In this document: positions 35,349 through 42,341 of the stretch, piece after piece
How the letters are laid out: each line of letters starts with the position of its first letter
Numbering within the stretch: position 1 is the stretch's first letter
Assembly: GCA_964636895.1 (NCBI GenBank)
Contig: CAZWUW010000013.1
Coordinates: 1 to 43,174, forward strand
Origin: CAZWUW01 sp964636895
Lineage (GTDB): Bacteria > Bacillota > Thermincolia > Thermincolales > CAZWUW01
Direction: 5' to 3'
DNA: 43,174 bases
Made by a program: the position numbers and the translations under genes
Notes under the pieces: generated by a model
Database searches by the model: none
Told to the model about the DNA's origin: nothing
What the model saw: only the letters and a program-made list of their open reading frames with translations

Positions 35349-35975
35349 CTAACCCCTTCCTAACCAAGACCCACAAAAATGATGGATTGCATAAGAATTT
35401 TCTGTCGGTGTCGGGCATAAGTTATGGTGGTCGTAAGGTGCAAATACCTCGACCGGGTAAATAACCACATCGTCACGGAGATACCTGAAACCATTTTCCT
35501 CCCGGATTATCAGCGGGTAGGATAAATCTGTAACGATTTGAGTGTTTGGGGTATATTGTAAATCTATTTTTAAGTAATAATCCAATAAAAACTTAATCCA
35601 TGGATGTTTTGGTTGTGCCCCCATCACTGCCGCTAGCATAAGCCGATGTGTTTCGTGACCCGTAAAACATTTGTGAAACAAAAAGCCGTCAAGTGGTTTA
35701 AGGATTTCTATATCCGCGTCAAAATACAATCCCCCTGTATCGTAAAGTACCTTTAGTCTACAAACATCGGTTACAAATGCCCATTTCCTTTGTTCGTATG
35801 CTTGTTTAGTGTATGGGCAAAGATTGACGTCAAAATTTGACTCATTAATTTCTGTTATCTCATAATCTGGCAAGTATTTGTGCCAGCTCTCCATACAGCG
35901 CAATATATTGTCGGGTTTTGGGCCATACCCGAACCAACAATAAAATATCCGCTTAGGAATTAGTTGCTTTAACAT
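35349..35975 (-). CDS. GT32-type glycosyltransferase (DXD sugar-binding)
   Basis: 208 aa from the ATG at 35975; the longer frame overlaps the upstream gene too deeply. It begins IPKRIFYCWFGYGPKP, has KWAFVTDVCRLKVLYDTGG and the DxD D86-A-D88 (GLYFDADIEIL), as in the Och1/TcdA-like and capsular-polysaccharide families. Lacks the large domains of toxins. Overlaps the GT8 gene by 23 nt. Confidence 0.85.
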   Translation of the reverse strand: MLKQLIPKRIFYCWFGYGPKPDNILRCMESWHKYLPDYEITEINESNFDVNLCPYTKQAYEQRKWAFVTDVCRLKVLYDTGGLYFDADIEILKPLDGFLFHKCFTGHETHRLMLAAVMGAQPKHPWIKFLLDYYLKIDLQYTPNTQIVTDLSYPLIIREENGFRYLRDDVVIYPVEVFAPYDHHNLCPTPTENSYAIHHFCGSWLGRG

Positions 35976-36726
35976 ATTGCTCAGCCCACTTTCTCCATAT
36001 CTCACGAAACGGTACATGGGGATTCGCCCACGGCTTCATGTCCGCCGCCCCAGCATAATGACATATCTTGATTTGCTCAGGCTCAATGTCCATCCCGGTG
36101 GAGACGGATACGTTATAGGCAAGGTCAATCTCCCGGATCCTGCCCCTGCAGGTCAGATTCCAAATGTCCTGGTCCTGGCAGTGATACCTTTTAGTGTTAG
36201 CCTCATGAACCCACACATCAGCCAGCTGTAGTTCTCTCATCTTAGCTAAGTTCATTAGGGCCACACCAGCATTGATGTAAATGTCCTCCGGGGATAAGCC
36301 AATTGCCTGTTTAAGACCGTACTGTTCATCACCACAATCAGGCACCCCGGCCAGCAGGTAGTCGCCCATATCCATGTTATACATCTCGGTTAGGTCACCG
36401 TTGACTATTGCGTCAGCATCGATGTAAAGTAGCTTGTCCTCCGGGATGACGTAGGGAAACAGTAGTCGGTACAGCACATACTTAGTAAAACGGGATGTCA
36501 CGTTAATATCGCTAGTGATTTTCTCCTGATACAGCGGCAGCATATCAATGTATTCTACGCTGTAGCCTGGGCCAAACAGCCTTACGGTGCGGTCGAAAGC
36601 TACTGTGCAAGGGCCGTCCGAAACAAGATATACCTTCACCGGGGGCGGGTTGGTTGCAAAAATCGCATAGACTTCGATCGCGGCGTAGCGAGACCAGTCG
36701 GGACTATAAACTATAGCTATGTTCAC
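35953..36726 (-). CDS. GT8-family glycosyltransferase
   Basis: 257 aa with GTG start behind GAGGAGG. Family landmarks: DxD D103-A-D105 (LLYIDADAIVNGDL), NAGVALMNL (152-160), DQDIWN (185-190) and the C-terminal HYAG...KPW (223-233), which is complete. These retaining enzymes use UDP-sugars and Mn2+ and act in LPS, wall and protein glycosylation. First enzyme of the cassette, no membrane span. Confidence 0.9.
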   Translation of the reverse strand: MNIAIVYSPDWSRYAAIEVYAIFATNPPPVKVYLVSDGPCTVAFDRTVRLFGPGYSVEYIDMLPLYQEKITSDINVTSRFTKYVLYRLLFPYVIPEDKLLYIDADAIVNGDLTEMYNMDMGDYLLAGVPDCGDEQYGLKQAIGLSPEDIYINAGVALMNLAKMRELQLADVWVHEANTKRYHCQDQDIWNLTCRGRIREIDLAYNVSVSTGMDIEPEQIKICHYAGAADMKPWANPHVPFREIWRKWAEQYVKATNS

Positions 36727-36741
36727 GGGACATTCCTCCTC

Positions 36742-36876
36742 TTAAATTAAATACTGTACTTCTATCGGCTTGGGACAAAGCCTGGAATTACTGCACCTCC
36801 AGATAATTATATACCTGTCTCTGTGCCAAAGTTCCATTAAGTTCTGGCAGGTTGAACAAATTTTATCTGCGGTCAT
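36742..36876 (-). CDS. 44-aa zinc-finger-like protein, unknown
   Basis: Starts at ATG 36876 behind GGGGGG. CSTCQNLM (7-14) and CSNSRLC (28-34) give four cysteines spaced like a small zinc finger, with a basic aromatic core RDRYIIIWR between. It sits at the head of the glycosyltransferase cassette, 16 nt before the GT8 gene. Real coding is likely from the ribosome site and packing; role unknown. Confidence 0.6.
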   Translation of the reverse strand: MTADKICSTCQNLMELWHRDRYIIIWRCSNSRLCPKPIEVQYLI

Positions 36877-36907
36877 AACCCCCCATTAAATTTAATATAG
36901 CGGGCTC

Positions 36908-36989
36908 CCCCGCCCTTAATTCCCGGCCCGCAATCGGGAATTTTGGAGGCTCTGTGGGTGTCCCGTCCCACAGACTTGGCAGGGCGGGG
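36908..36989. ncRNA. compact three-way-junction structured element, unknown
   Basis: Within an 82-bp stretch three perfect stems nest as a junction: P1 CCCCGCCC/GGGCGGGG (36908-36915 with 36982-36989), P2 AATTCCCG/CGGGAATT (36918-36925 with 36935-36942), P3 CTGTGGG/CCCACAG (36952-36958 with 36967-36973). No T run follows on either strand, so it is not a plain terminator. It is the main content of the gene-free stretch 36877-37062. Confidence 0.6.
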
Positions 36990-36997
36990 TTTAAAGC

Positions 36998-37025
36998 TTA
37001 AATCGCATTTAAAATCGCATTTAAA
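36998..37025. repeat. short direct repeat beside the three-way junction
   Basis: Two copies of AAATCGCATTTAA in tandem, with a third diverged word further right (TTTTAAGTCGCAT). Confidence 0.8.
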
Positions 37026-37062
37026 CCTCGTTTTAAGTCGCATCTATTGCACCGACGCTGCT

Positions 37063-38136
37063 CTAGTCTTCTACCCATACCCAAAGCGGATTTGTTAGTC
37101 TTACAATGTTCCACTGGGCGGTCACAGGGTCGTGTAATGTTGCAACGATGTTGTTACTGTTATCGGGGCCAAGTACGCCGATTGTCACGCGCGAAACGGT
37201 GGCCGGAGTTACCTGTGCTTTTGCTTCAGTCCACACGGAGAAAAAGTTCTTCCCGTCTTTTGTGCCATATATGCTACACGCCGGACAGGAGTGAATATTG
37301 TTCGTTAAATAAACACCAAAATATGCGGCGGCAATTTCGTGAAATGAAATTGCCGCCCGCGTTATCCATCCCATATCAACTTGACCCACAACCGTTGCAT
37401 AGAAATTCCTGGCAACCCATCCCAGTTTTGGCTTAACGCCATTACCATGCGTTCCCGTATCAGGTCGCTCATGGACGTAAACGCCCAACACATCGTATTC
37501 GTCCGTGCCAAAAAGCACTCGCTTTGGTAATGGAATGATTTGGGTAATCCTAATGTTAATGCTCGGACCTGTCCAGTACCATGTTTTCCCAAAATCATCT
37601 GTCCAGCCAATCTTTTGAGATGTTAAGTTGTCACCGGCACATATCCATATAAGTGATTCATACGGGTCATAACAAACATCGTGGAAATGATTCATGCCGT
37701 CAGGAAGCTTTATGCTGCTTGCATTTAATATTAATGAAAAATTTTGTGCGCCATCAACCGATAGATATACTACTTGTGGGGAGCCATAGTTACACATAAC
37801 CACTATATCACCGAAAACTCTAAGACCGCCCCAACTTGCTGACTCTGAAACAAAGTCAATCTTTTCTACAAAATTTGCTTCGTTTACGTCAGAGACAAGA
37901 ACCTTCCCAGAGGCCAATGTAACGATTATCCGACCATTGTCAAGTTTGTGAGCCTTCCTAATGGTTGCACCTACTCCGAAATCATTTACATTTGCCCAGG
38001 TTGTGCCCCAATCAGAGGATTTAACCAATATTGTTGCATTTGCGGCATATATTACTCCGCTAGACGATAAACACAGTGGCACTCTGGGGTGAATATTGAC
38101 CCGGCTTGCAGCCGGCATTGATTTAAGTAAATACAT
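37063..38136 (-). CDS. beta-propeller (BNR/Asp-box) receptor-binding-type tail protein
   Basis: 357 aa of beta strands with repeated sialidase/Asp-box motifs: SSDWGTTWANV, TDDFGKTWYW and TKDGKNFFSVW, each on a propeller blade. Catalytic sialidase residues are not apparent, so it is more likely a binding protein than an enzyme. It follows a LamG tail protein and precedes the glycan cassette. Start ATG is preceded by a duplicated ribosome site. Confidence 0.7.
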   Translation of the reverse strand: MYLLKSMPAASRVNIHPRVPLCLSSSGVIYAANATILVKSSDWGTTWANVNDFGVGATIRKAHKLDNGRIIVTLASGKVLVSDVNEANFVEKIDFVSESASWGGLRVFGDIVVMCNYGSPQVVYLSVDGAQNFSLILNASSIKLPDGMNHFHDVCYDPYESLIWICAGDNLTSQKIGWTDDFGKTWYWTGPSINIRITQIIPLPKRVLFGTDEYDVLGVYVHERPDTGTHGNGVKPKLGWVARNFYATVVGQVDMGWITRAAISFHEIAAAYFGVYLTNNIHSCPACSIYGTKDGKNFFSVWTEAKAQVTPATVSRVTIGVLGPDNSNNIVATLHDPVTAQWNIVRLTNPLWVWVED

Positions 38137-38188
38137 GTTATTCCTCCTTATCCTGTAAATACATGTTGTTCCTCCTTATCCTGTAAAT
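38133..38188. repeat. tandem 28-bp duplication carrying a ribosome-binding site
   Basis: Two adjacent 28-bp copies (38133-38160, 38161-38188), 27 of 28 identical. Each has TAAGGAGGAA and an ATG. The upstream copy would start an 8-codon ORF (MYLQDKEE) ending one base before the real start. Confidence 0.95.
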
Positions 38189-39642
38189 ACTTTAATCTTG
38201 TTCATGTGAGAAAAAACAATGTTTGCTTCTTCCGGCGTTAGTTCTTTATTGAAAATCATAAATGGGCCTATGTTCCCCTGCCACTGCCTTGCCTTATTTG
38301 AATTGGCTAAAGTATATCCGCCCAACATCCAGGGATAAGGAATATACGGGGTAACGCTTCCACCAGTGGAGCGCTGATCTTCTCTTAGTCGCATTTCGCC
38401 ATTTATATAGACCTTTAGTTTTCCGACATTTTTTGCCTTAGAAAATGTCATTACAACAAAGTTCCACTGACTTTCATAAACATCTAAAACGGGTAGTGAT
38501 TGCTGAGTTAATAAATTAATGCCAGTGGCAAGGTGCTCGGTTCTATAAAACACCCTCAGCCCTCCGGTAGGTGGTTTTTCAAGTCCTATTGCATCTGTAT
38601 TCAAGTGAGACGGCATCGAAAATACTTGCGAATGAGCAGTATTGGTGTTTCTAATCGCAACAGCAATAGACCAATCGTCTGCGGGTAAGACCAGTTTTTC
38701 TGAAAATAGTTTTATCTGAAACGGCTGATTGGCAGTCACAGTCCACGCCGAGCCGCTCCAGACAGCCTGAGCATCACCGGCTCCCCATGTACCCTGAGTA
38801 GTTTTATGGAACCACTGAATGTAATTATTTACATCAACGCCGGTTCCGTTTACATATTCAATTACAACCCACACCTGTTCAGAAAACGCAGTTCTATTTT
38901 GTGCGGCTTGCAATGGTACGCCAAACCATCCTGCTGTAGTCGGGATTGTGTCAAAATTAACATCTTTGTTTCTCATATCCCAATACATTGCCCCTAACCT
39001 TGGGCCAGGCTGACCTGCGGTGTCGCTACATAAGTATGCCCTAAGAGTGGCGCTTGCAGCACTTCCGACACGCTGTAAGTATGCCAGAATATAACCGATA
39101 TCACTGGTGACGCTTGCGGCTGTCGTGCCCAGCGGCATCCGCACGGCTAACCTCTTATTGGGTGCATCCAGCCTTACCGTGCTCGCGCCCTCAGTTTGTT
39201 CCATTACTGGTCTTTGTAATAAGTGGCCACTTGTTAAGGTTACAAAGTGTCCAAACGGACCTTCACTCCTATTAAAAGCATCGGTTACTAAATCAAATCT
39301 GTTTTCCGGATGAACCAGGCAGGAAAATGGGGAAGAGGTTTCCCACAGGGGCAACATGCACATAACCCTGCTCTGTCCAATTGAATTGATAACGCCCTGA
39401 AGCGCTTCATTTACAACAGATTTATACGTCTGCGGCGCGACGTTAGCGGTTACGTTCGCCTCAACCGATAATTTGCCACCAGCGGTTACGGTTGCCTCGT
39501 TTCCATTGCTGCTAATTATCTTCGTTGGAATTTGCTGCGAATTAGGAACACCACTTCCGGTCAGCTTTACGCTGATACTGTTCGACAAATTATCCCAAAT
39601 GTCATTAAGTATCTGCTCCATTGTCTTAAAAATATTACCCAA
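38176..39642 (-). CDS. tail fibre-type protein with C-terminal LamG domain
   Basis: 488 aa. The first 100 residues look like an attachment and shaft region (KTMEQILNDIWDNLSNSISV...SVVNEALQGVINSIGQS). The C-terminal 150 residues form a LamG/concanavalin fold (WNFVVMTFSKAKNVGKLKVY, KARQWQGNIGPFMIFNKELT). It has a carbohydrate-binding role by family. It is the second gene of the late operon, unusual for a receptor-binding protein in this phage type. Confidence 0.72.
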   Translation of the reverse strand: MGNIFKTMEQILNDIWDNLSNSISVKLTGSGVPNSQQIPTKIISSNGNEATVTAGGKLSVEANVTANVAPQTYKSVVNEALQGVINSIGQSRVMCMLPLWETSSPFSCLVHPENRFDLVTDAFNRSEGPFGHFVTLTSGHLLQRPVMEQTEGASTVRLDAPNKRLAVRMPLGTTAASVTSDIGYILAYLQRVGSAASATLRAYLCSDTAGQPGPRLGAMYWDMRNKDVNFDTIPTTAGWFGVPLQAAQNRTAFSEQVWVVIEYVNGTGVDVNNYIQWFHKTTQGTWGAGDAQAVWSGSAWTVTANQPFQIKLFSEKLVLPADDWSIAVAIRNTNTAHSQVFSMPSHLNTDAIGLEKPPTGGLRVFYRTEHLATGINLLTQQSLPVLDVYESQWNFVVMTFSKAKNVGKLKVYINGEMRLREDQRSTGGSVTPYIPYPWMLGGYTLANSNKARQWQGNIGPFMIFNKELTPEEANIVFSHMNKIKVFTG

Positions 39643-39704
39643 TCTTAATCATCTCCTCTCTAATTTACATAGGCATCGTGCGGGGGCTGTAGGACTCCGC
39701 ACTC

Positions 39705-40226
39705 TTACAATTTTCCTAACAACTTCAATGCATCGATTATCTTCTGCCGCTCTTCGCCATCTTCCATTTGTTCAATAGTATCCACTACTTTTTGGTTGCC
39801 CTCACTGACGTTAATCTGCTGGTTTAAAATAATGCCACTTCCGCCGGCTGCCGGGGCAATATCGCCGGTCATTTTGAGGGCGGTTTCCCTATCCTTTGCA
39901 CTGGCTTTTTCGTCGCCCAGTGCGGACTGCAGTACCTTTGTAATTAGCAGCGGTCGGTACTGCTCTAAAAACCCCTGCGCCATCAGTTTCCAGCAGTCAA
40001 TAAAATGGGCACTGTATAGGTCACTCTTTGGATTGAACCAGGCAAAGAAATCGTCCGGGGGCACCCCTGCTTTTTGGCAGACCGCCCGGAGCGTCCGGGT
40101 GTCTGTCATATCCGCGCCCAGCACTGTTGCAGCCACCTGGAGCATCTTCACCTGCTCTTGGGATAATCCGGAGTTAGTGGGGGTATTTGCTCCGACCTTA
40201 GCCAGCGAACTAGGAACGCCAATCAT
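39705..40226 (-). CDS. terminase small subunit-like protein
   Basis: 173 aa from the ATG at 40226. The word AAGGTGAG needed as ribosome site lies inside the first codons of the longer frame (40244), so the later start is preferred. A helix-turn-helix-like N-terminal part (LRAVCQKAGVPPDDFFAWFN) resembles phBC6A51-type small terminases. The C-terminus is charged and helical (KVVDTIEQMEDGEERQKII). First gene of the late cluster. It would recognise the packaging site. Confidence 0.7.
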   Translation of the reverse strand: MIGVPSSLAKVGANTPTNSGLSQEQVKMLQVAATVLGADMTDTRTLRAVCQKAGVPPDDFFAWFNPKSDLYSAHFIDCWKLMAQGFLEQYRPLLITKVLQSALGDEKASAKDRETALKMTGDIAPAAGGSGIILNQQINVSEGNQKVVDTIEQMEDGEERQKIIDALKLLGKL

Positions 40227-40244
40227 TTTCTCACCTTCTTTCAT

Positions 40245-40999
40245 ACCATACCTGGGTAGGGTATCCTATATATACTATATTATATATATAATAATATATA
40301 TTATTATTATTATGGAAGGTATTTGTTTTTTTTAAAATTTAGGGGTTTAGAGTTTTTTAGATAGTAGGCTCCGGAGACCGAAAAGCCTTATACCGCGCTA
40401 GGGTTCTTTGGGGGATGCAACATTGAGTATGGTTGGGACCCCCGGCCCCGGCAGCCCCTGACCCCGGCGCGAAAAGGAAACGGAATCCTTATACCGCCGC
40501 TCCGGCAGTTGACATAATATTCATTAGCGGAAAAGTTTGCGCGAACCTTACAGCGGCAAGGGTTTGGCGGCGGCGCATTTTTGGCCATGCGCTAATTATG
40601 CAGTTTATGCAGTCTATGTAGCCCATTATGCACCGGCAGCACCGACCCAGCCCTGGGTGACAGTAAAAAAACCCTGCCCCTCAAAAAAAGGACAGAGTTT
40701 CCGCGGCCCGGTGGTTTGGGGGGTATAGTAGACGACTTTTTTCGTTAACGCTTTACCACACTAAATCGTTAAATCGTTAAAGCGTTAAAATGCTATCGCA
40801 TTTCAGCGTTGCCGCATTTCAGCGCTATACCCCCCTGGGGTTTTTTTATTATTAAATTGTCAAATTTACCATGCCGTGTCAAGCCTAGAGTTGTAATCGT
40901 CCATAATATAAGTGTATTAGTACAATAGTAAACTCATACAGTTAATTGTTTGAGGTTGTACCATTAGGCTGTGTTAGCCTACCGGGGCATATTATCCTA
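40245..40999. other. gene-free region between late operon and repressor
   Basis: 755 bp without a credible gene. It holds an AT-only stretch of TA/TTA steps (40266-40312) just upstream of terS; a perfect GCGCAT/ATGCGC hairpin (40573-40592); 9-bp TTATGCAGT-like repeats (40594-40634); an 11-bp inverted repeat TTAACGCTTTA/TAAAGCGTTAA (40745-40755 and 40778-40788) enclosing two more CGTTAAAT-type words; a duplicated GCATTTCAGCG; and CCCC-CCT-GGGG followed by TTTTTTT (40831-40850). This density suggests control or replication/packaging sites. Confidence 0.5.
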
Positions 41000-41212
41000 T
41001 TATTTCTCCGGAACATATTCAATCAATTCGCTCAATGGCCGATTAAATGCGTTGCAAAGCTGAATTAGCGTCCCCAGCTCGGCGGACTCCAGGTCTATTT
41101 CATCTCGGAATTTAATTAGAGTGTTCCGGCTCAGGCCGGTTTTTTTCTGTGCGTCCAGCATGGTATTAATCTTTGCATCTGCCAACCAGTGGCGGTAATT
41201 ACATTTTAACAT
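41000..41212 (-). CDS. small Cro/CI-type repressor (HTH_26-like)
   Basis: 70 aa. The helix-turn-helix is DAQKKTGLSRNTLIKFRDE (recognition helix SRNTLIKF), and the C-terminal IQLCNAFNRPLSELIEYVPE is the family's dimer-type helix. It faces the plus-strand genes across a 150-bp AT-rich gap with repeated words, the usual set-up of a lysogeny switch. No peptidase domain, so induction by RecA cleavage is not expected. Confidence 0.82.
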   Translation of the reverse strand: MLKCNYRHWLADAKINTMLDAQKKTGLSRNTLIKFRDEIDLESAELGTLIQLCNAFNRPLSELIEYVPEK

Positions 41213-41361
41213 ATGGGCAAAACCCCCTTTTTAATATTTTACTTCGCGGAGTTGCCCGCTGTCAACTTAATAAAATATTTTTACTCTATAATGAAATATT
41301 TTATCATCATAGGGTTGATTATTAGCGGAAATTTTGCTACAATTAAAAGCGTAAAGGGGGT
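41213..41361. promoter_or_regulatory. probable lysogeny-switch operator/promoter region
   Basis: Contains AATATTTTA (41233-41241), TAAAATATTT (41271-41280) and GAAATATTTTATC (41293-41305), related inverted words around a TATAAT (41287-41292) reading right. The -35 is not clear. Confidence 0.4.
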
Positions 41362-41362
41362 G

Positions 41363-41407
41363 ATGAAAAGGCCTGAAATCAAAAAAGTCCTCACCGAAAG
41401 GGGGTGA
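41363..41407 (+). CDS. 14-codon leader peptide
   Basis: MKRPEIKKVLTERG behind AAAGGGGGTG. Its last codons form a hairpin CCTCACC GAAA GG-GGTGAGG (41389-41409) that also contains the ribosome site of the next gene. Could couple or attenuate translation. Confidence 0.4.
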   Translation: MKRPEIKKVLTERG

Positions 41408-41411
41408 GGCC

Positions 41412-41537
41412 ATGGAAGAGAAGATAATCACTATAGTAGTTGGGGTACTTGGAGCAATAAAGTTAGCAGTGGAAATCTACAAGACGATAAAAGAGATGAA
41501 CAGGGAAAAAGCACCTCCGCCAAAGGACATGGATTAG
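41412..41537 (+). CDS. small membrane protein, unknown
   Basis: 41 aa: a short start MEEK, one membrane helix (IITIVVGVLGAIKLAVEIY) and a charged tail ending APPPKDMD. The ribosome site GGGGGTGAGG is 3-4 nt upstream. First gene of the plus-strand early arm. No named family recognised. Confidence 0.6.
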   Translation: MEEKIITIVVGVLGAIKLAVEIYKTIKEMNREKAPPPKDMD

Positions 41538-41557
41538 AGATGCTTCTCTGGAAAGGC

Positions 41558-41582
41558 CCGGAGGGATTCGCCCTCCCTCCGG
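41558..41582 (+). terminator. strong hairpin after the small membrane-protein gene
   Basis: CCGGAGGG ATTCGCCCT CCCTCCGG, 8-bp perfect stem; no T run follows, so a factor-aided stop or mRNA end is possible. Confidence 0.4.
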
Positions 41583-41649
41583 TAACCTATCTTTAACATA
41601 GATTGTAACACATAGCGACGTAGAAACCAATAGAGGAGGTCGGTCGAAA

Positions 41650-41856
41650 ATGACAATGAAGTGCCAGCTTAATCAGATGCCAACTAAAAAACTGTGCGAG
41701 TTGTGGGCCGAGATAGACAAAAAGCCAATTTCCGGAGAGGTTGCAACGGTCAGAGGCTGGGTTATGGATGCCCTGGAGCGCCGAAACCCGGAAGCCTTTG
41801 ATAAATGGCTTGAGGATGACGATGGAAACCCCCCGGAAGTATATTTTTTAAACTAA
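41650..41856 (+). CDS. 68-aa acidic phage protein, unknown
   Basis: MTMKCQLNQMPTKKLCELWAE start, a helical body with RGWVMDALERRNPEAFDKWL and an acidic end (EDDDGNPPEVYFLN). Start ATG is 10 nt after GAGGAGG; codon 3 is an alternative. Early-arm gene; the pattern is reminiscent of small host-control proteins, but nothing specific can be claimed. Confidence 0.65.
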   Translation: MTMKCQLNQMPTKKLCELWAEIDKKPISGEVATVRGWVMDALERRNPEAFDKWLEDDDGNPPEVYFLN

Positions 41857-41903
41857 GGAGGCGGTAAATCAGGGTATGGCTGAAAATTTAAGGAGGAGTA
41901 AAA

Positions 41904-42341
41904 ATGGCTAAACTAAAAGAGATTTACCCCGGTCTGGATGACGGGAGCTTGCACATTGCCCGTTTTGAGGTCGCCGGCGGCGAAGAAGAAAACATCATTG
42001 ACAACGGCGATGATTCTGCCGAAATCATTGGCGAAACATTTTACAACGAAGTGGCCTCACAGATTGAGGCCGAAGGATACATCCCCCGCGGTTTCATTTA
42101 CTTTGACCCCGGAACACGCACTTTAGAAATCGAATGCGTTGGAGCAATCAGAGTTATAAACAACGGTCAGCCAGTATTTATCGGCCCGGCAGCGAAATGG
42201 CTGGCCGATAACGACGGCGACCCCGAGGTGGCCGAAATGATTGCTGAGGTTCGGCAGTCCGGACGGAATCGCAGTGAGCGGGTATTTCCCGGCAGCGGAA
42301 ACTGGATTGTAATTTCACAGGTGCGGGAGGTGGCAAAATGA
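41904..42341 (+). CDS. 145-aa phage protein, unknown
   Basis: Start behind AAGGAGGAG. Mixed alpha/beta, acidic: LKEIYPGLDDGSLHIARFEV, GFIYFDPGTRTLEIECVG, AAKWLADNDGDPEVAEMI. It overlaps the integrase start by 4 nt (ATGA), so both are co-translated. It may regulate integration or excision, judged only by the coupling; no helix-turn-helix is seen. Confidence 0.65.
   Translation: MAKLKEIYPGLDDGSLHIARFEVAGGEEENIIDNGDDSAEIIGETFYNEVASQIEAEGYIPRGFIYFDPGTRTLEIECVGAIRVINNGQPVFIGPAAKWLADNDGDPEVAEMIAEVRQSGRNRSERVFPGSGNWIVISQVREVAK

Noticed and set aside
37063..39642. Diversity-generating retroelement target
   Set aside because: Variable tail proteins are present, but there is no reverse transcriptase and no template repeat in the window.
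40388..40588. 66-aa minus-strand ORF in the gene-free region
   Set aside because: No ribosome site, unusual proline/arginine composition, and it spans hairpins and repeats.
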